DNA of 64,000 bases from Paraburkholderia bannensis NBRC 103871 (GTDB taxonomy: Bacteria; Pseudomonadota; Gammaproteobacteria; Burkholderiales; Burkholderiaceae). The stretch's first letter is position 1. Each line of letters opens with the position of its first letter. The notes under the pieces were generated by a model, which did no database searches, was not told the DNA's origin, and saw only the letters and a list, made by a program, of their open reading frames with translations. The stretch spans positions 62,001-126,000 of the forward strand of contig NZ_BAYA01000025.1 in NCBI RefSeq assembly GCF_000685015.1, written 5' to 3'. The translations under genes were made by a program, and so were the position numbers. Shown here one piece after another: positions 36,093 to 45,746 of this stretch.

Positions 36093-36949
36093 CGTTTGAT
36101 CGAGAGATCCTGCATCATCTGTTCTACGAAGTAATCGCAGGTTGGCCGGTTCGATTTCACGCTGCGCGCGACGATGATGTCGAGCGGCTCGATCTTCGGC
36201 AGGCCATGCGCCTCGCCGAGCAGTTCGAAGCGCGGCGGCACGCTGCAGCGCGTGAGCGCCACCACTGCGATGCCGGCCTCCACGGTCGCCATCAAGCCCA
36301 TCAGGCTCGCGCTGCTATACGCCGCGCGATAGCGGATCCGCGCTGCATCGAGCGCCGCCACCGTATGCGCGCGCGCCACGCTGCCGTGCTCGTACAGGCC
36401 CACTGGCAACGGTGACATCGAAAGCGGCGCGGGATCGTCGGGCGAGCCCACCCACACCATGTCCTCGCTGCGCACGAATTCGCCGCGCAGCTTGCGGTCG
36501 CGCGTGACGAAGGCCACATCGATCTTGTTGTCCGCCAGCATCGGGCCGAGCGCCACGCTCTGCGCGCAGACAATCTCGATCTCCACATGCGGATAAAGCG
36601 TCGAAAAGCGCCGCAGCACCGGCGACAGCAGCGCGGCCATATAGTCATCGGGCGCGCCCAGCACGACGCGCCCCGTCACCTCCGGCCGCACTAGCGCCGA
36701 CCACGCCTCCTCCTGCAAATCGAGCGCGCGCCGCGCGTATTCCAGCAGCGTGTTGCCGGGCCGCGTGAGCGCCAGGTTGCGCGTGTCGCGCGCGAACAGC
36801 GTGGTGCCGAGCATCTGCTCCAGCCGCTTGATCTGCATGCTCACGGCGGCCTGCGAGCGATGCACGGTCACGGCGGCCTTCGTGAAACTGCCCGCGTCCG
36901 CGACGGCCGCGAAGGTGCGCAATAGATCGAGGTCGAACTCGGGATTCAT
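36080..36949 (-). CDS. LysR-family regulator
   Basis: 289 residues with the LTTR winged helix at 6-60 (AAVADAGSFTKAAVTVHRSQAAVSMQIKRLE) and an effector domain containing LGAPDDYMAALLSPVL. Convergent with fbpC and divergent from the EamA gene at 37066, so the EamA gene is its likely target. This local pairing suggests it is not part of the iron unit. Confidence 0.9.
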   Translation of the reverse strand: MNPEFDLDLLRTFAAVADAGSFTKAAVTVHRSQAAVSMQIKRLEQMLGTTLFARDTRNLALTRPGNTLLEYARRALDLQEEAWSALVRPEVTGRVVLGAPDDYMAALLSPVLRRFSTLYPHVEIEIVCAQSVALGPMLADNKIDVAFVTRDRKLRGEFVRSEDMVWVGSPDDPAPLSMSPLPVGLYEHGSVARAHTVAALDAARIRYRAAYSSASLMGLMATVEAGIAVVALTRCSVPPRFELLGEAHGLPKIEPLDIIVARSVKSNRPTCDYFVEQMMQDLSIKRQRG

Positions 36950-37065
36950 GATTCATCAGCTGCGTTGATGGAATTCTTCAATTTAATTCGTTTGCCGACA
37001 CCCCGCAACTGACGAATACTGGGCCGTTCCACCACGCACCATCAGCCGATACCCGCCAAACGCCC

Positions 37066-38004
37066 ATGCAATCCGATCTCCAGACCAGCCGCCGTCACGG
37101 CGTCGCCATGCTCGCGGGCGGCGGCCTGCTGATGGGCACGATCGGCGTGTTCGTCGAGGAAGCGCGTTTGGGCGCGCTCACGCTCGTGTTCTTCCGCTGC
37201 TTCTTCGGCATGCTCGCACTCGCGGCTTACTGCGCGTGGCGCGGCTGGCTCACGCCGCGCCAGCTCGCCCAGCAGTTCACGCGCCGCACCTTCGCGCTGG
37301 CCTTTATTTCAGGCCTGCTGATGGTGACGCAGTGGGTCGGCTTTTTCGATTCGATCCATCGCACCAGCATTGCGGTGGCGACGGTCGTGTTTCATGTGCA
37401 GCCGTTCTGGGTCGTGCTGATCGGCGCGGCGCTCTTTAACGAGCGTCTGGGCGCGGACAGGCTGTGCTGGATCGCGATTGCGTTCGTGGGCCTCGTGCTG
37501 GCTTCGGGCGTGCTGGCGGAAAGCCATGTCGCCGATCATTCGAGCTATCTGATCGGACTCGCCGAAGCGCTGGGCGGATCGGTGCTCTACGCGAGCGTCA
37601 CGCTGATCGCCAAGAGCCTGCGCGATTTCCGCCCGCATCTGCTCACGCTCACGCAATGCGCCGTGGGCGCGGTGTGTCTGCCGATAATCGCACCCTTCGT
37701 CGCGCCGCTCGAATTCACGCATGTTTCGCCGGTGCAATGGGGCTGGATTGTCGGCATGGGCGTGCTGCATACGGGGCTGTCGTATGTGCTGATTTATGGC
37801 GCGCTGCCCAGGCTCACGACGCCGGTGATCGCCGTACTGCTGTTCGTGTATCCGCTTACGGCGATTGCCGTCGATGCGCTCGTTTATGGCCGCGCGTTGA
37901 GCATGCCGCAATGTGCGGGCATGGTGTTGATCGTGACGGCGAGCCTCGGCGTGAATCTCGGCTGGCGTCTGCTGCCGCCACGGCTGGCATTCAGGCGACG
38001 TTAA
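37066..38004 (+). CDS. EamA/DMT-family transporter (second)
   Basis: 312 residues, ten TM helices in two EamA repeats (GGLLMGTIGVFVEEARL, FRCFFGMLALAAYCAWRGW; second repeat from ALGGSVLYASVTLIAK). It probably exports a metabolite. It is divergent from the LysR gene; the promoter gap is 116 bases. Confidence 0.9.
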   Translation: MQSDLQTSRRHGVAMLAGGGLLMGTIGVFVEEARLGALTLVFFRCFFGMLALAAYCAWRGWLTPRQLAQQFTRRTFALAFISGLLMVTQWVGFFDSIHRTSIAVATVVFHVQPFWVVLIGAALFNERLGADRLCWIAIAFVGLVLASGVLAESHVADHSSYLIGLAEALGGSVLYASVTLIAKSLRDFRPHLLTLTQCAVGAVCLPIIAPFVAPLEFTHVSPVQWGWIVGMGVLHTGLSYVLIYGALPRLTTPVIAVLLFVYPLTAIAVDALVYGRALSMPQCAGMVLIVTASLGVNLGWRLLPPRLAFRRR

Positions 38005-38016
38005 GACGCCTGTAGC

Positions 38017-38043
38017 GCAGACGCGCGCCGCGCACGCGTCTGC
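38017..38043. terminator. Stem-loop between convergent EamA and MFS genes
   Basis: GCAGACGCG (38017-38025) pairs with CGCGTCTGC (38035-38043) around a 9-base loop, in the 51-base gap between convergent genes. No U-tract, so only a candidate bidirectional terminator. Confidence 0.4.
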
Positions 38044-38055
38044 CACTTCATCACG

Positions 38056-39354
38056 TCAAACCGGCAGCTTTTCGCCCTTCGTTTCCGGCGCAAACGGAAT
38101 GATCAGCAGCCCGATCACGAACGCGATTGCCGTCAGTGCGACCGGCACGCCCAGCGTGTGCATATGCAGCACCGCGGCGCCCAGCAGGAAGTTCACGCCC
38201 GCGCCCACGAAGCGCCCGAACGACGTGCAGAACGCGAACGCCGTGGCCCGCACGCGCGTCTCGAACTGCTCCGGCAGCCACAGGCTGAACAGCGCGAAAT
38301 TGCCGCCGAAGAATCCCAGCACGAACAGCAGCGCGATGAACGGCACCAGCCCGTTTTGCAGGTAGTAGGCCCAGCCGAAGCTCGCCGCAATCGTCACCGC
38401 CATCCCGGCGAAATAGACCGCGAGCGTCCAGCGCCGGCCGATACGCTCGGCCATCGGCGGCAGGGCGAGGCAACCGAGAATCGTGCCGATCGAGAGAATG
38501 CCGGTCGCGATCGACGCCGTGCGGATCGCCTCGGCCTTGCTTGCGCCTGCGCGCGTCGCCAGCTGGATCACCGCCGACGGCTCGTACACCGCGCCCGCCC
38601 ACAGCCCGATAATCGCAATCGTCAGCAAGCCGCATGCAACGACGGTGCGCTTGCGATAAGCACTCCCGAAGATCTCGCGAAGCGGGCTGCCGCGATGCAC
38701 GTGGCTCGCTTCGGACTTCTTCCACGTGGTCGGTTCCTCGACGCGCGTGAGCACGAGAATCGCCACCACGACCGGAATCGCCCCGGTCAGGAACATCGCA
38801 CGCCAGCCGAAGTGCACGCCCACCGTGTAGTTGAGCGCCGCTGCGATAAAGAAGCCTGCGTAATAGCCCGTCTGAAGATAACCCGCGCCCATCTTGCGGC
38901 GATCCTCGGGCCACGACTCGGCGACATAGGTGCCCGCCAGCGCCCACTCGCCGCCGATCCCCACGCCCGCGAGAAAGCGGAAGACGCCCAGCGCCCACAC
39001 GCTCTGCGCGGTGGCGGAAAGCCCCGTGAAGATCGCGAACATGAAGATGGTGCCCGCCAGCACGCGCGTGCGTCCGAAGCGGTCGGCCAGCGGCCCCCAG
39101 ATGAACGACAGCCCCCAGCCGACCAGAAACAGCGCGAACAGGATCGAGCCCGCAAGGCCGATGTTCGACGCCGTGGCCGCATAGCCCGACTTGGGCAGCA
39201 ACTCGGTGAGCGCGGGCGTGAGCACGAGCGCGTAGATGAACGAGTCCATCCCGTCGAGTGTCCAGCCGGCCCATGCGCCCCAGAAACCTGCGATCTGCGA
39301 ACGGTTCAGCGGCGTCTTCTGCGCTCGCCGCGCCGACCCGGTAATCGAATTCAT
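38056..39354 (-). CDS. MFS transporter, candidate malonate/carboxylate carrier
   Basis: 432 residues, 12 TM helices. GFWGAWAGWTLDGMDSFIYALVLTPAL and the loop GPLADRFGRTRV place it near the sialate/aromatic-acid/lactate symporters of the MFS. VGIGGEWALAGTYVAESWPEDRR is the usual central motif. AGGAGGAG precedes the ATG at 39354. It is divergent from the GntR regulator that heads the malonate operon, which lacks MdcF and MdcLM carriers; this MFS is therefore the best local candidate for malonate uptake (inference). Confidence 0.88.
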   Translation of the reverse strand: MNSITGSARRAQKTPLNRSQIAGFWGAWAGWTLDGMDSFIYALVLTPALTELLPKSGYAATASNIGLAGSILFALFLVGWGLSFIWGPLADRFGRTRVLAGTIFMFAIFTGLSATAQSVWALGVFRFLAGVGIGGEWALAGTYVAESWPEDRRKMGAGYLQTGYYAGFFIAAALNYTVGVHFGWRAMFLTGAIPVVVAILVLTRVEEPTTWKKSEASHVHRGSPLREIFGSAYRKRTVVACGLLTIAIIGLWAGAVYEPSAVIQLATRAGASKAEAIRTASIATGILSIGTILGCLALPPMAERIGRRWTLAVYFAGMAVTIAASFGWAYYLQNGLVPFIALLFVLGFFGGNFALFSLWLPEQFETRVRATAFAFCTSFGRFVGAGVNFLLGAAVLHMHTLGVPVALTAIAFVIGLLIIPFAPETKGEKLPV

Positions 39355-39548
39355 GATGCTTGTCTCCTCCTGTGGGTCGGCAAGGTGCCTGCACACCTGG
39401 CCGATCCCGTGCAACGTGGTTGCCTGGAATGCGCGCTGGCCTGGGGCCCGCGCGCCGTGGAAGCTCGCTGTAAGGCCGTCGCGAGCTGGCTGTTGTCTGC
39501 CCCGTCTATGCTGTGTTGCGGGTTTGCGAGACTTTCAGTGTCACCGTT

Positions 39549-39559
39549 TTATATATAAT
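39549..39559. promoter_or_regulatory. -10 element with overlapping palindrome before gntR
   Basis: TTATATATAA (39549-39558) is a perfect palindrome and contains most of a consensus -10, TATAAT (39554-39559). The start codon is at 39570, so the transcript start should fall within a few bases of it. A repressor on the palindrome would block the polymerase. No good -35 is seen. Confidence 0.5.
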
Positions 39560-39569
39560 ATTTGATGTC

Positions 39570-40436
39570 ATGAGTAACGCAACGAATGGTTTTCCCCTGG
39601 ATGGGGCTGCGGCAACCTCGTCGCGAACGGCAATGCCGGGCGTGGCGGCCCCGCTCGCGCCGCCCACCAGCACCTCGCATGTGATCGCGGACGCGTTGCG
39701 CACCGCCATCGTCGAGGGCACGCTCGCGCCCGGCGCACCGCTGCGTCAGGACGCCATCGCGCGGCATTTCTCGGTCAGTGCAATTCCCGTGCGCGAGGCG
39801 CTGCGCCAACTGGCGAGCGAAGGCTGGGCGCGCATCGAACTGAACAAGGGCGCGAGCGTCGCGCCGCTCTCGCGCGACGAAGCGCGCGAGATCTACGAGA
39901 TCCGCTCGGCGCTGGAGAGCCTCGCGCTGGGACTCGCGATCCCGAACCACACCGAGGCAACGCTGCGCGAAGTCAGCGCGCTGGCCGCGTCCGGCTCGCA
40001 CGAAACCGATCCGTCGCTGTACGTCGCGCGCAACGAGGCCTTCCATATGAGCCTCTACGCGCCCGCCGGACGTCCGCAACTGATGGAGATGCTCAGCACG
40101 TTGCACCGGCGCGGCGAGCGTTATTTGCGCCTCAAATTCGGCTTTCCCGCCTACAAGGGCGAATCCGATGCCGAGCACGCCGAAATCCTCGCCGCCGTGC
40201 AGCGCCGCGACATTCCCGCCGCCCAGGCGCTCGTCGCCGGGCATCTGCTGGGCACCGGCGAATTGATCTACCGTTTCCTGACCGAGCGCGAGGCGGCCCA
40301 ACCCGCCCGCAAAAAGCGGCGTGCGGGCCAGGCCACGCGCGCTGCCTCGGCCCCTTATTCCGCCGATTCCACCGATTCCGCCTCTCCCGCAACACCCCGT
40401 TCCCGGAGCCGAACATCCGATGAAGCCTCAAGCTGA
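39570..40436 (+). CDS. GntR/FCD-family regulator of malonate genes
   Basis: 288 residues. GntR winged helix (PGAPLRQDAIARHFSVSAIPVREALRQLASEGW) then an FCD effector domain (EIRSALESLALGLA; metal-site histidines in EAFHMSLY, and AEHAEIL). The tail is Ser/Arg/Ala-rich and low complexity. In Acinetobacter the GntR protein MdcY represses the malonate operon; this gene holds the same place. Its 3' end overlaps mdcA by 17 bases, so the two are co-transcribed. Confidence 0.88.
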   Translation: MSNATNGFPLDGAAATSSRTAMPGVAAPLAPPTSTSHVIADALRTAIVEGTLAPGAPLRQDAIARHFSVSAIPVREALRQLASEGWARIELNKGASVAPLSRDEAREIYEIRSALESLALGLAIPNHTEATLREVSALAASGSHETDPSLYVARNEAFHMSLYAPAGRPQLMEMLSTLHRRGERYLRLKFGFPAYKGESDAEHAEILAAVQRRDIPAAQALVAGHLLGTGELIYRFLTEREAAQPARKKRRAGQATRAASAPYSADSTDSASPATPRSRSRTSDEASS

Positions 40437-42114
40437 AACGCCCTCCTCGCCGAATGCGGCCACCCATGCGGGCCCGCGCTCGTGGACGACGCGCCGCGAC
40501 GAGAAAGCCCGCCGCCTTGCCTCCATCGCCGGCTGGCTTGAAGACGGCGTGCTGCCCGCCGCACGCATGACCGATGCACTCGAACTGCTGATCCGCCCGG
40601 GCGACCGCGTCGCGCTCGAAGGCGACAACCAGAAGCAGGCCGATTTCCTCTCGCGCTCGCTGGCCAAAGCCGATCCCGCCAGGCTCAACAACGTCCACCT
40701 GCTGATTTCGACGATCAACCGGCCGGAACACCTGACGCTGTTCGAGCGCGGCATCGCGCATCGTGTGGATTTCTCGTTCGCCGGCCCGCAGAGCTTGCGC
40801 GTCGCGCAACTGCTTGAAGACGGCAAGCTCGAAGTAGGCGCGATCCACACCTATGTGGAGCTGTACGCGCGCATGTTCGTCGACCTGATTCCGCAGGTCG
40901 CGCTGCTGTGCGCCGAGAAAGCCGACCGTCACGGCAATCTCTACACCGGCCCGAACACGGAAGACACGCCGACGATTGCCGAAGCCGCCGCGTTCAGCCA
41001 GGGCATCGTGATCGTTCAGGTCAACGAAATTGTCGACGAGCTGCCGCGCGTGGACATTCCCGGTTCGTGGGTCGACGTGGTCGTGCAGGCCGACCGGCCT
41101 TTCGCCGTCGAGCCGCTGTTCACGCGCGACCCGCGCCACATCGGCGACCTCCAGGTGCTCACGGCGATGATGACGATCAAGGGCATCTATGCGCCCTACA
41201 ACATCACGTCGCTCAATCACGGCATCGGTTTCGACACTGCCGCGATCGAGCTGCTGCTGCCCACCTACGGCGAATCGCTGGGGCTGCGCGGCAAGATCTG
41301 CCGCAACTGGACGCTCAATCCGCATCCCACGCTGATTCCCGCGATCGAATCGGGCTGGGTCGAAAGCGTGCATTGCTTCGGCAGCGAAGTGGGCATGGAA
41401 GGCTATATCTCCGCGCGCCCCGACGTGTTCTTCACGGGCAACGACGGCAGCCTGCGCTCGAACCGCGTGCTGTGCCAGCTTGCGGGGCAGTATGGCGTCG
41501 ACCTGTTTATCGGCTCGACCTTGCAGATCGACGCCGATGCGAATTCGTCGACCGTCACGCGCGGGCGCCTTGCGGGTTTCGGCGGCGCGCCGAACATGGG
41601 TCACGACCCGCGCGGACGCCGCCATGCGAGCGAGGCGTGGCTGAAACTGCTGCGCAAAGCCGATCCGCAGTCGCAGATCGCGCGCGGCCAGAAGCTGGTC
41701 GTGCAACTGGTGGAGACGTGGAAGAAAGGCGGCGAGCCGACTTTCGTCGATGAACTCGACGCCATCGCCGTGGGCGAAAAGAGCGGCATGCCGGTCGCGC
41801 CCGTGATGATCTACGGCGACGACGTCAGCCACGTCGTCACAGAGGAAGGCATCGCGCATCTGCACCGCGCGGAAGGCATCGACGAACGGCGTGCGGCGCT
41901 CGCGGCGGTTGCGGGCGTGACGCCCATCGGCCTGCGCGCGAAAGCGGACAAGACCGCCGAACTGCGCCGTCGCGGCATCGTGCAGTTTCCGGAGGATCTG
42001 GATATCCGGCGCGGCGACGCCAAACGCTCGCTGCTCGCGGCGCGCAGCATCGACGATCTCGTCACGTGGTCGGGCGGCCTGTACATGCCGCCCGCGCGCT
42101 TTCGCAGCTGGTAA
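40420..42114 (+). CDS. mdcA: Malonate decarboxylase alpha subunit
   Basis: 564 residues. MdcA transfers the ACP between acetate and malonate, making malonyl-S-ACP. The segments HLLISTINRPEHLTLFERGIAHRVDFSF, VLTAMMTIKGIYAPYNITSLNHGIGFDTAAIELL and GFGGAPNMGHDPRGRRHASEAW are strongly MdcA-like. GGAG lies 11 bases upstream of the ATG. First enzyme gene of mdcABCDEGH. Confidence 0.95.
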   Translation: MKPQAETPSSPNAATHAGPRSWTTRRDEKARRLASIAGWLEDGVLPAARMTDALELLIRPGDRVALEGDNQKQADFLSRSLAKADPARLNNVHLLISTINRPEHLTLFERGIAHRVDFSFAGPQSLRVAQLLEDGKLEVGAIHTYVELYARMFVDLIPQVALLCAEKADRHGNLYTGPNTEDTPTIAEAAAFSQGIVIVQVNEIVDELPRVDIPGSWVDVVVQADRPFAVEPLFTRDPRHIGDLQVLTAMMTIKGIYAPYNITSLNHGIGFDTAAIELLLPTYGESLGLRGKICRNWTLNPHPTLIPAIESGWVESVHCFGSEVGMEGYISARPDVFFTGNDGSLRSNRVLCQLAGQYGVDLFIGSTLQIDADANSSTVTRGRLAGFGGAPNMGHDPRGRRHASEAWLKLLRKADPQSQIARGQKLVVQLVETWKKGGEPTFVDELDAIAVGEKSGMPVAPVMIYGDDVSHVVTEEGIAHLHRAEGIDERRAALAAVAGVTPIGLRAKADKTAELRRRGIVQFPEDLDIRRGDAKRSLLAARSIDDLVTWSGGLYMPPARFRSW

Positions 42115-42119
42115 GCGCC

Positions 42120-43061
42120 ATGCAGACCCAGCTGCTGGACACGCTCGCGAACAGCGCCGCGCCGCATTACACACGCGACCCCGCGCCGAGCCCCGAGGCG
42201 CAACTGGCGCGCTTCGCACGCGACGCGCTGATCGAGGAGGCACGCCTCACGCCCAAGCCTGCGCTCGTGGATGCACGCGGCAGCGGCGCGCATGTCGACC
42301 TCGATCTCGCGACGATGCTGCGCTCCGCCCACGCACTCGAACCCACGTTTGAAGCGCTCGCGCGCGCCTCGCGCGGCGCGACGCCGGGCAGCGCGCTGCG
42401 CACCGACCTGGCACGCATCGGCCGCGCCGGCGAAGTCGCAATGATGCGCGCCACGGGCGGCAGCAACGCGCATCGCGGCGCGATCTGGATTGTCGGCCTG
42501 CTGGTTGCGGGCGCAACGATCATGCATACCCCTGCCGGTGACGCGAGCGCATTCGCACACGCCCATGCCATCGCCGATACGGCCGCGCGGATCGCGCGCT
42601 TCGACGACTGCCTGGCGGCACCCGCTGCGCCCAGCAACGGCGAGCGCGTGCGGGCGCGCTACCAGGTCGGCGGCGCGCGCGAGCAGGCGCAGCACGGTTT
42701 CCCGCACGTGATCCGCGTCGGCCTGCCCGCGCTCCACGCGGCGCGCGCGCAGGGCCATGACGAAGCCACGGCGCGCGTCGACACGCTGCTCGCCATCATG
42801 GCCTCGCTCGACGACACCTGCGTGCTGCATCGCGCGGGCCTCGCCGGTCACGAGGCCGCGCAAGGCGGCGCGCAACGCGTGCGCGACGCGGGCGGCATTG
42901 CCACGCGCGCGGGCCGCGCCGCGTTCGACGCGCTCGAACGCTCGCTGCTCGCCCTTAACGCATCGCCAGGCGGCGCGGCCGATCTGCTCGCCGCGACGCT
43001 CTTCATCGACAGACTGCTTCAGCACCGCATCGGCGGAAGGACGGTTTCATGGAACAACTGA
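42120..43061 (+). CDS. mdcB: Triphosphoribosyl-dephospho-CoA synthase
   Basis: 313 residues. CitG-family enzyme that makes the precursor of the MdcC prosthetic group from ATP and dephospho-CoA. Family residues: EEARLTPKPALVDARGSGAHVD near the start, RIGRAGEVAMMRATGGSNAHRGAI and LASLDDTCVLHRAG. Five bases after mdcA. Confidence 0.93.
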   Translation: MQTQLLDTLANSAAPHYTRDPAPSPEAQLARFARDALIEEARLTPKPALVDARGSGAHVDLDLATMLRSAHALEPTFEALARASRGATPGSALRTDLARIGRAGEVAMMRATGGSNAHRGAIWIVGLLVAGATIMHTPAGDASAFAHAHAIADTAARIARFDDCLAAPAAPSNGERVRARYQVGGAREQAQHGFPHVIRVGLPALHAARAQGHDEATARVDTLLAIMASLDDTCVLHRAGLAGHEAAQGGAQRVRDAGGIATRAGRAAFDALERSLLALNASPGGAADLLAATLFIDRLLQHRIGGRTVSWNN

Positions 43062-43363
43062 CATTCGACTATCCGGCGCAGCGCGCCGTGACGACGCGCG
43101 CCCATGTGGGCGTGGTGGGTTCGGGCGATCTCGAAGTGCTGCTGCAACCCGCCGCCGATATGCAGGCGCGCGTGGTCGTGCATACGAGCGTGGATGGCTA
43201 CAGCCACATCTGGAAGAGCGTGCTTGACCGCTTTTTCACGCGCTACGACGGCGCGGCGCTCATCGAGATCAACGACTTCGGTGCGACGCCGGGCGTCGTG
43301 GCATTGCGGCTCGCCGAGGCCGTCGAAGCGACCCAGGACGGCGCACCGGGAGGCCAGCCATGA
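43049..43363 (+). CDS. mdcC: Malonate decarboxylase acyl carrier protein (delta)
   Basis: 104 residues. Ser25 in VGSGDLEVLL matches the attachment serine for the 2'-(5''-phosphoribosyl)-3'-dephospho-CoA group in Klebsiella MdcC. NDFGATPGVVALRLAEA is the conserved C-terminus. The start overlaps mdcB by 13 bases. Confidence 0.95.
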   Translation: MEQLTFDYPAQRAVTTRAHVGVVGSGDLEVLLQPAADMQARVVVHTSVDGYSHIWKSVLDRFFTRYDGAALIEINDFGATPGVVALRLAEAVEATQDGAPGGQP

Positions 43364-44244
43364 GCGCGTTGCCCAATTCCACTGCGACGACCGCGCTGCT
43401 GCGCGACAGCTTCATCGAACTGGGTGCGCGCGAACGCGCCGCCGCGTTGCTCGACAAAGGCAGCTTCCGTGAACTGCTCGGGCCGTTCGATCGCATCGAG
43501 TCGCCGTGGCTGCCGCTGCAAGGCATCGTCTGCCAGGCGGACGACGGCGCGGTGATCGCGCGCGGCACCATCGACGGCGAACCGGCCGTGGTGTGCGCCA
43601 TCGAATCGGCGTTCCAGGGCGGCAGCATCGGCGAAGTGTCGGGCAGCAAGATCGCCGCCGCGCTCGAACTCGCGCTCGCGGACTGCGAGCGCGGCAAGAT
43701 CGTGCGCCCGGTCGTGCTGTTCGAAACCGGCGGCGTGCGTTTGCAGGAAGCGAACCTGGGCCTCGCAGTGATCTCCGAGATCCAGTCGGCCATCGTCGCG
43801 CTGCGCCGTCACGTGCCCGTGGTCGGCGTCATCGCGGGCATGGTGGGCTGCTTTGGCGGGATGTCGCTGGCGGCTGCACTGTGCTCGTATCTTGTGATGA
43901 CGAAGCAAGGCCGCCTGGGCATGAACGGCCCCGAGGTGATCGAACAGGAAGCGGGCATCGAGGAACTCGATGCAAGCGATCGCCGCCGCGTGTGGCAACT
44001 GATCGGCGGCGAGCAGCGCTCGAATACCGGTTTTGCCGATGCCCTCGTCGACGATGCCGTGGATGACGTGCGCGCCGCCGTGCAGGCCGCGTTCGCGCAA
44101 GGCGTGCCCGCGTCGCATCGCAGCGAGCGCGTCGAAGCGACGCTCGCCAGGCTCGCGCAGATCGATCCCGCGAGCGTGACGCCCGAAACGATGCGCGCAG
44201 TGTTCGCCGCATCGCCGCTGACCATCCCCGGAGAAAAGGCATGA
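43360..44244 (+). CDS. mdcD: Malonate decarboxylase beta subunit
   Basis: 294 residues. Carboxytransferase (crotonase-like) fold: FRELLGPFDRI, GTIDGEPAVVCAIESAFQGGSIGEVSGSKIAAALELAL and GMVGCFGGMSLAAALCS. Together with MdcE it forms the malonyl-S-ACP decarboxylase. ATGA overlap with mdcC. Confidence 0.95.
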   Translation: MSALPNSTATTALLRDSFIELGARERAAALLDKGSFRELLGPFDRIESPWLPLQGIVCQADDGAVIARGTIDGEPAVVCAIESAFQGGSIGEVSGSKIAAALELALADCERGKIVRPVVLFETGGVRLQEANLGLAVISEIQSAIVALRRHVPVVGVIAGMVGCFGGMSLAAALCSYLVMTKQGRLGMNGPEVIEQEAGIEELDASDRRRVWQLIGGEQRSNTGFADALVDDAVDDVRAAVQAAFAQGVPASHRSERVEATLARLAQIDPASVTPETMRAVFAASPLTIPGEKA

Positions 44245-45065
44245 ACGATACGACGCATACGACGACGAGCCGGGGCGCAACCTGGCTGCGCGCGCTCGCG
44301 GGCGACCAGGTGCACGGCGCGTGCGTGCAATACGCCGATGCGCCGCTCGACGGCGAGACCGCGCGCTTCATCGCGGTCGTGCCCGATGCGCAGAACCGCT
44401 TCCCGCGTGCGCGCGATAACGTGGTCGGCCTCGAACAAGGCTGGCGTCTGGCCGAAGCCGTGCGCACTGCAATCGCCGAAGACGAAGCCAGCGGCAAGCG
44501 CCGCCCGATCATCGCCGTGGTCGACGTGAAAAGCCAGGCCTACGGCTTTCGCGAGGAAATGCTGGGCATTCATCTGGCCTGCGCGGCGGGCGTCGATGCC
44601 TATGCGAGCGCGCGCCTTGCGGGTCATCCCGTGATCGCGCTGATCGTCGGGCCTGCGATGTCGGGGGCATTTCTCGCGCACGGTTACCAGGCTAACCGCA
44701 TCGTCGCGCTCGACGCGCCGGGCACGATGGTGCACGCGATGGGCAAGGAAGCGGCGGCGCGCGTCACGCGACGCAGCGTGGACGATCTCGATGCACTCGG
44801 CGAAAAGATCGTGCCGATGTCGTACACGATGGCGTCGTTCGCGAAGCTCGGCCTGCTCGACGAACTGATCCAGGGCGTGGACGCCGATGCCCCCAGCGAG
44901 GCGCAGGTCGCCCAGGTGCGTGACGTACTCGCACAGAAAGTGCGTGAGGCGCGCGACGACAACAGCGGCCTCGCGCATCGTCTGCAAGGCGATGCGGCGC
45001 AGCGCACGCGCGCGGCGTCGATCGAGGTGCGCAAGCGTCTCGCGCAGCAGTGGGATGCAGCCTGA
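44241..45065 (+). CDS. mdcE: Malonate decarboxylase gamma subunit
   Basis: 274 residues. Second half of the decarboxylase: VVDVKSQAYGFREEMLGIHLACAAG, GHPVIALIVGPAMSGAFLAHGYQANRIVALD. ATGA overlap with mdcD; ends one base into mdcG. Confidence 0.95.
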   Translation: MNDTTHTTTSRGATWLRALAGDQVHGACVQYADAPLDGETARFIAVVPDAQNRFPRARDNVVGLEQGWRLAEAVRTAIAEDEASGKRRPIIAVVDVKSQAYGFREEMLGIHLACAAGVDAYASARLAGHPVIALIVGPAMSGAFLAHGYQANRIVALDAPGTMVHAMGKEAAARVTRRSVDDLDALGEKIVPMSYTMASFAKLGLLDELIQGVDADAPSEAQVAQVRDVLAQKVREARDDNSGLAHRLQGDAAQRTRAASIEVRKRLAQQWDAA

Positions 45066-45742
45066 TGCGCGTGTGCGCCGCCCCGCCGTTTGCCGCCGAC
45101 GCGCCACGCGTCGAGCAATCGCGTTGGCGCGCGCACGATCTGTTGCGACTGGCGCGACTTGCGCCGGTCGCCGATGAACCGGCATGGGTGCGCGACGCGT
45201 TCGCGCGCGCACCGTTTGCGGTGGTTCGGCGTGCCCAGGCGGCGGCGGGTTTCGTGGCGGCAGGCGTGCGCGGCGTCACGCGTTCGGAGCGCTTCGGGAC
45301 GTGGATCAATGCTCAGGATATCGAATCATCCATTTCGCCCGAATTGCTGCTTGCCGTCGAGCCTGTTGCGCAGCGCGCGTCATTAGCGGCGTTCGTGGCG
45401 CTTGCGACCTTGCGTAACGACGCCGATGTCCTGAACGCGTTCGCGTGGGGGCCAACGGGCAGCGCGGGGTTCGAACTCGCCGCACAAGTGCCCACGATCA
45501 GCGCGACCAGCGACCTGGACTTGCTGATCCGCATGCCCGAGCGCTGCGATACCGCGACGATCGAGGCGCTCTTTGAAGCGCTCACGCATGCGGCGCAGCA
45601 CGCCGGTACGCGCATCGATGCGCAGGTCGAAACGCCTTCTGGCGGCGTCGCGCTGGCCGAACTCTCCGCGCGCAAACCACGCGTGCTCGTGCGCGCGAGC
45701 GACGGCGCACGCCTCGTCGCCGATCCCTGGATCCCTGGCTAA
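45065..45742 (+). CDS. mdcG: Phosphoribosyl-dephospho-CoA transferase (holo-ACP synthase)
   Basis: 225 residues. Nucleotidyltransferase motif TSDLDLLIR with Asp150 and Asp152 (the metal pair in MdcG) and WGPTGSAGFELA. Loads the prosthetic group made by MdcB onto MdcC. TGATG junction with mdcE implies coupled translation. Confidence 0.93.
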   Translation: MRVCAAPPFAADAPRVEQSRWRAHDLLRLARLAPVADEPAWVRDAFARAPFAVVRRAQAAAGFVAAGVRGVTRSERFGTWINAQDIESSISPELLLAVEPVAQRASLAAFVALATLRNDADVLNAFAWGPTGSAGFELAAQVPTISATSDLDLLIRMPERCDTATIEALFEALTHAAQHAGTRIDAQVETPSGGVALAELSARKPRVLVRASDGARLVADPWIPG

Positions 45743-45746
45743 CGTC

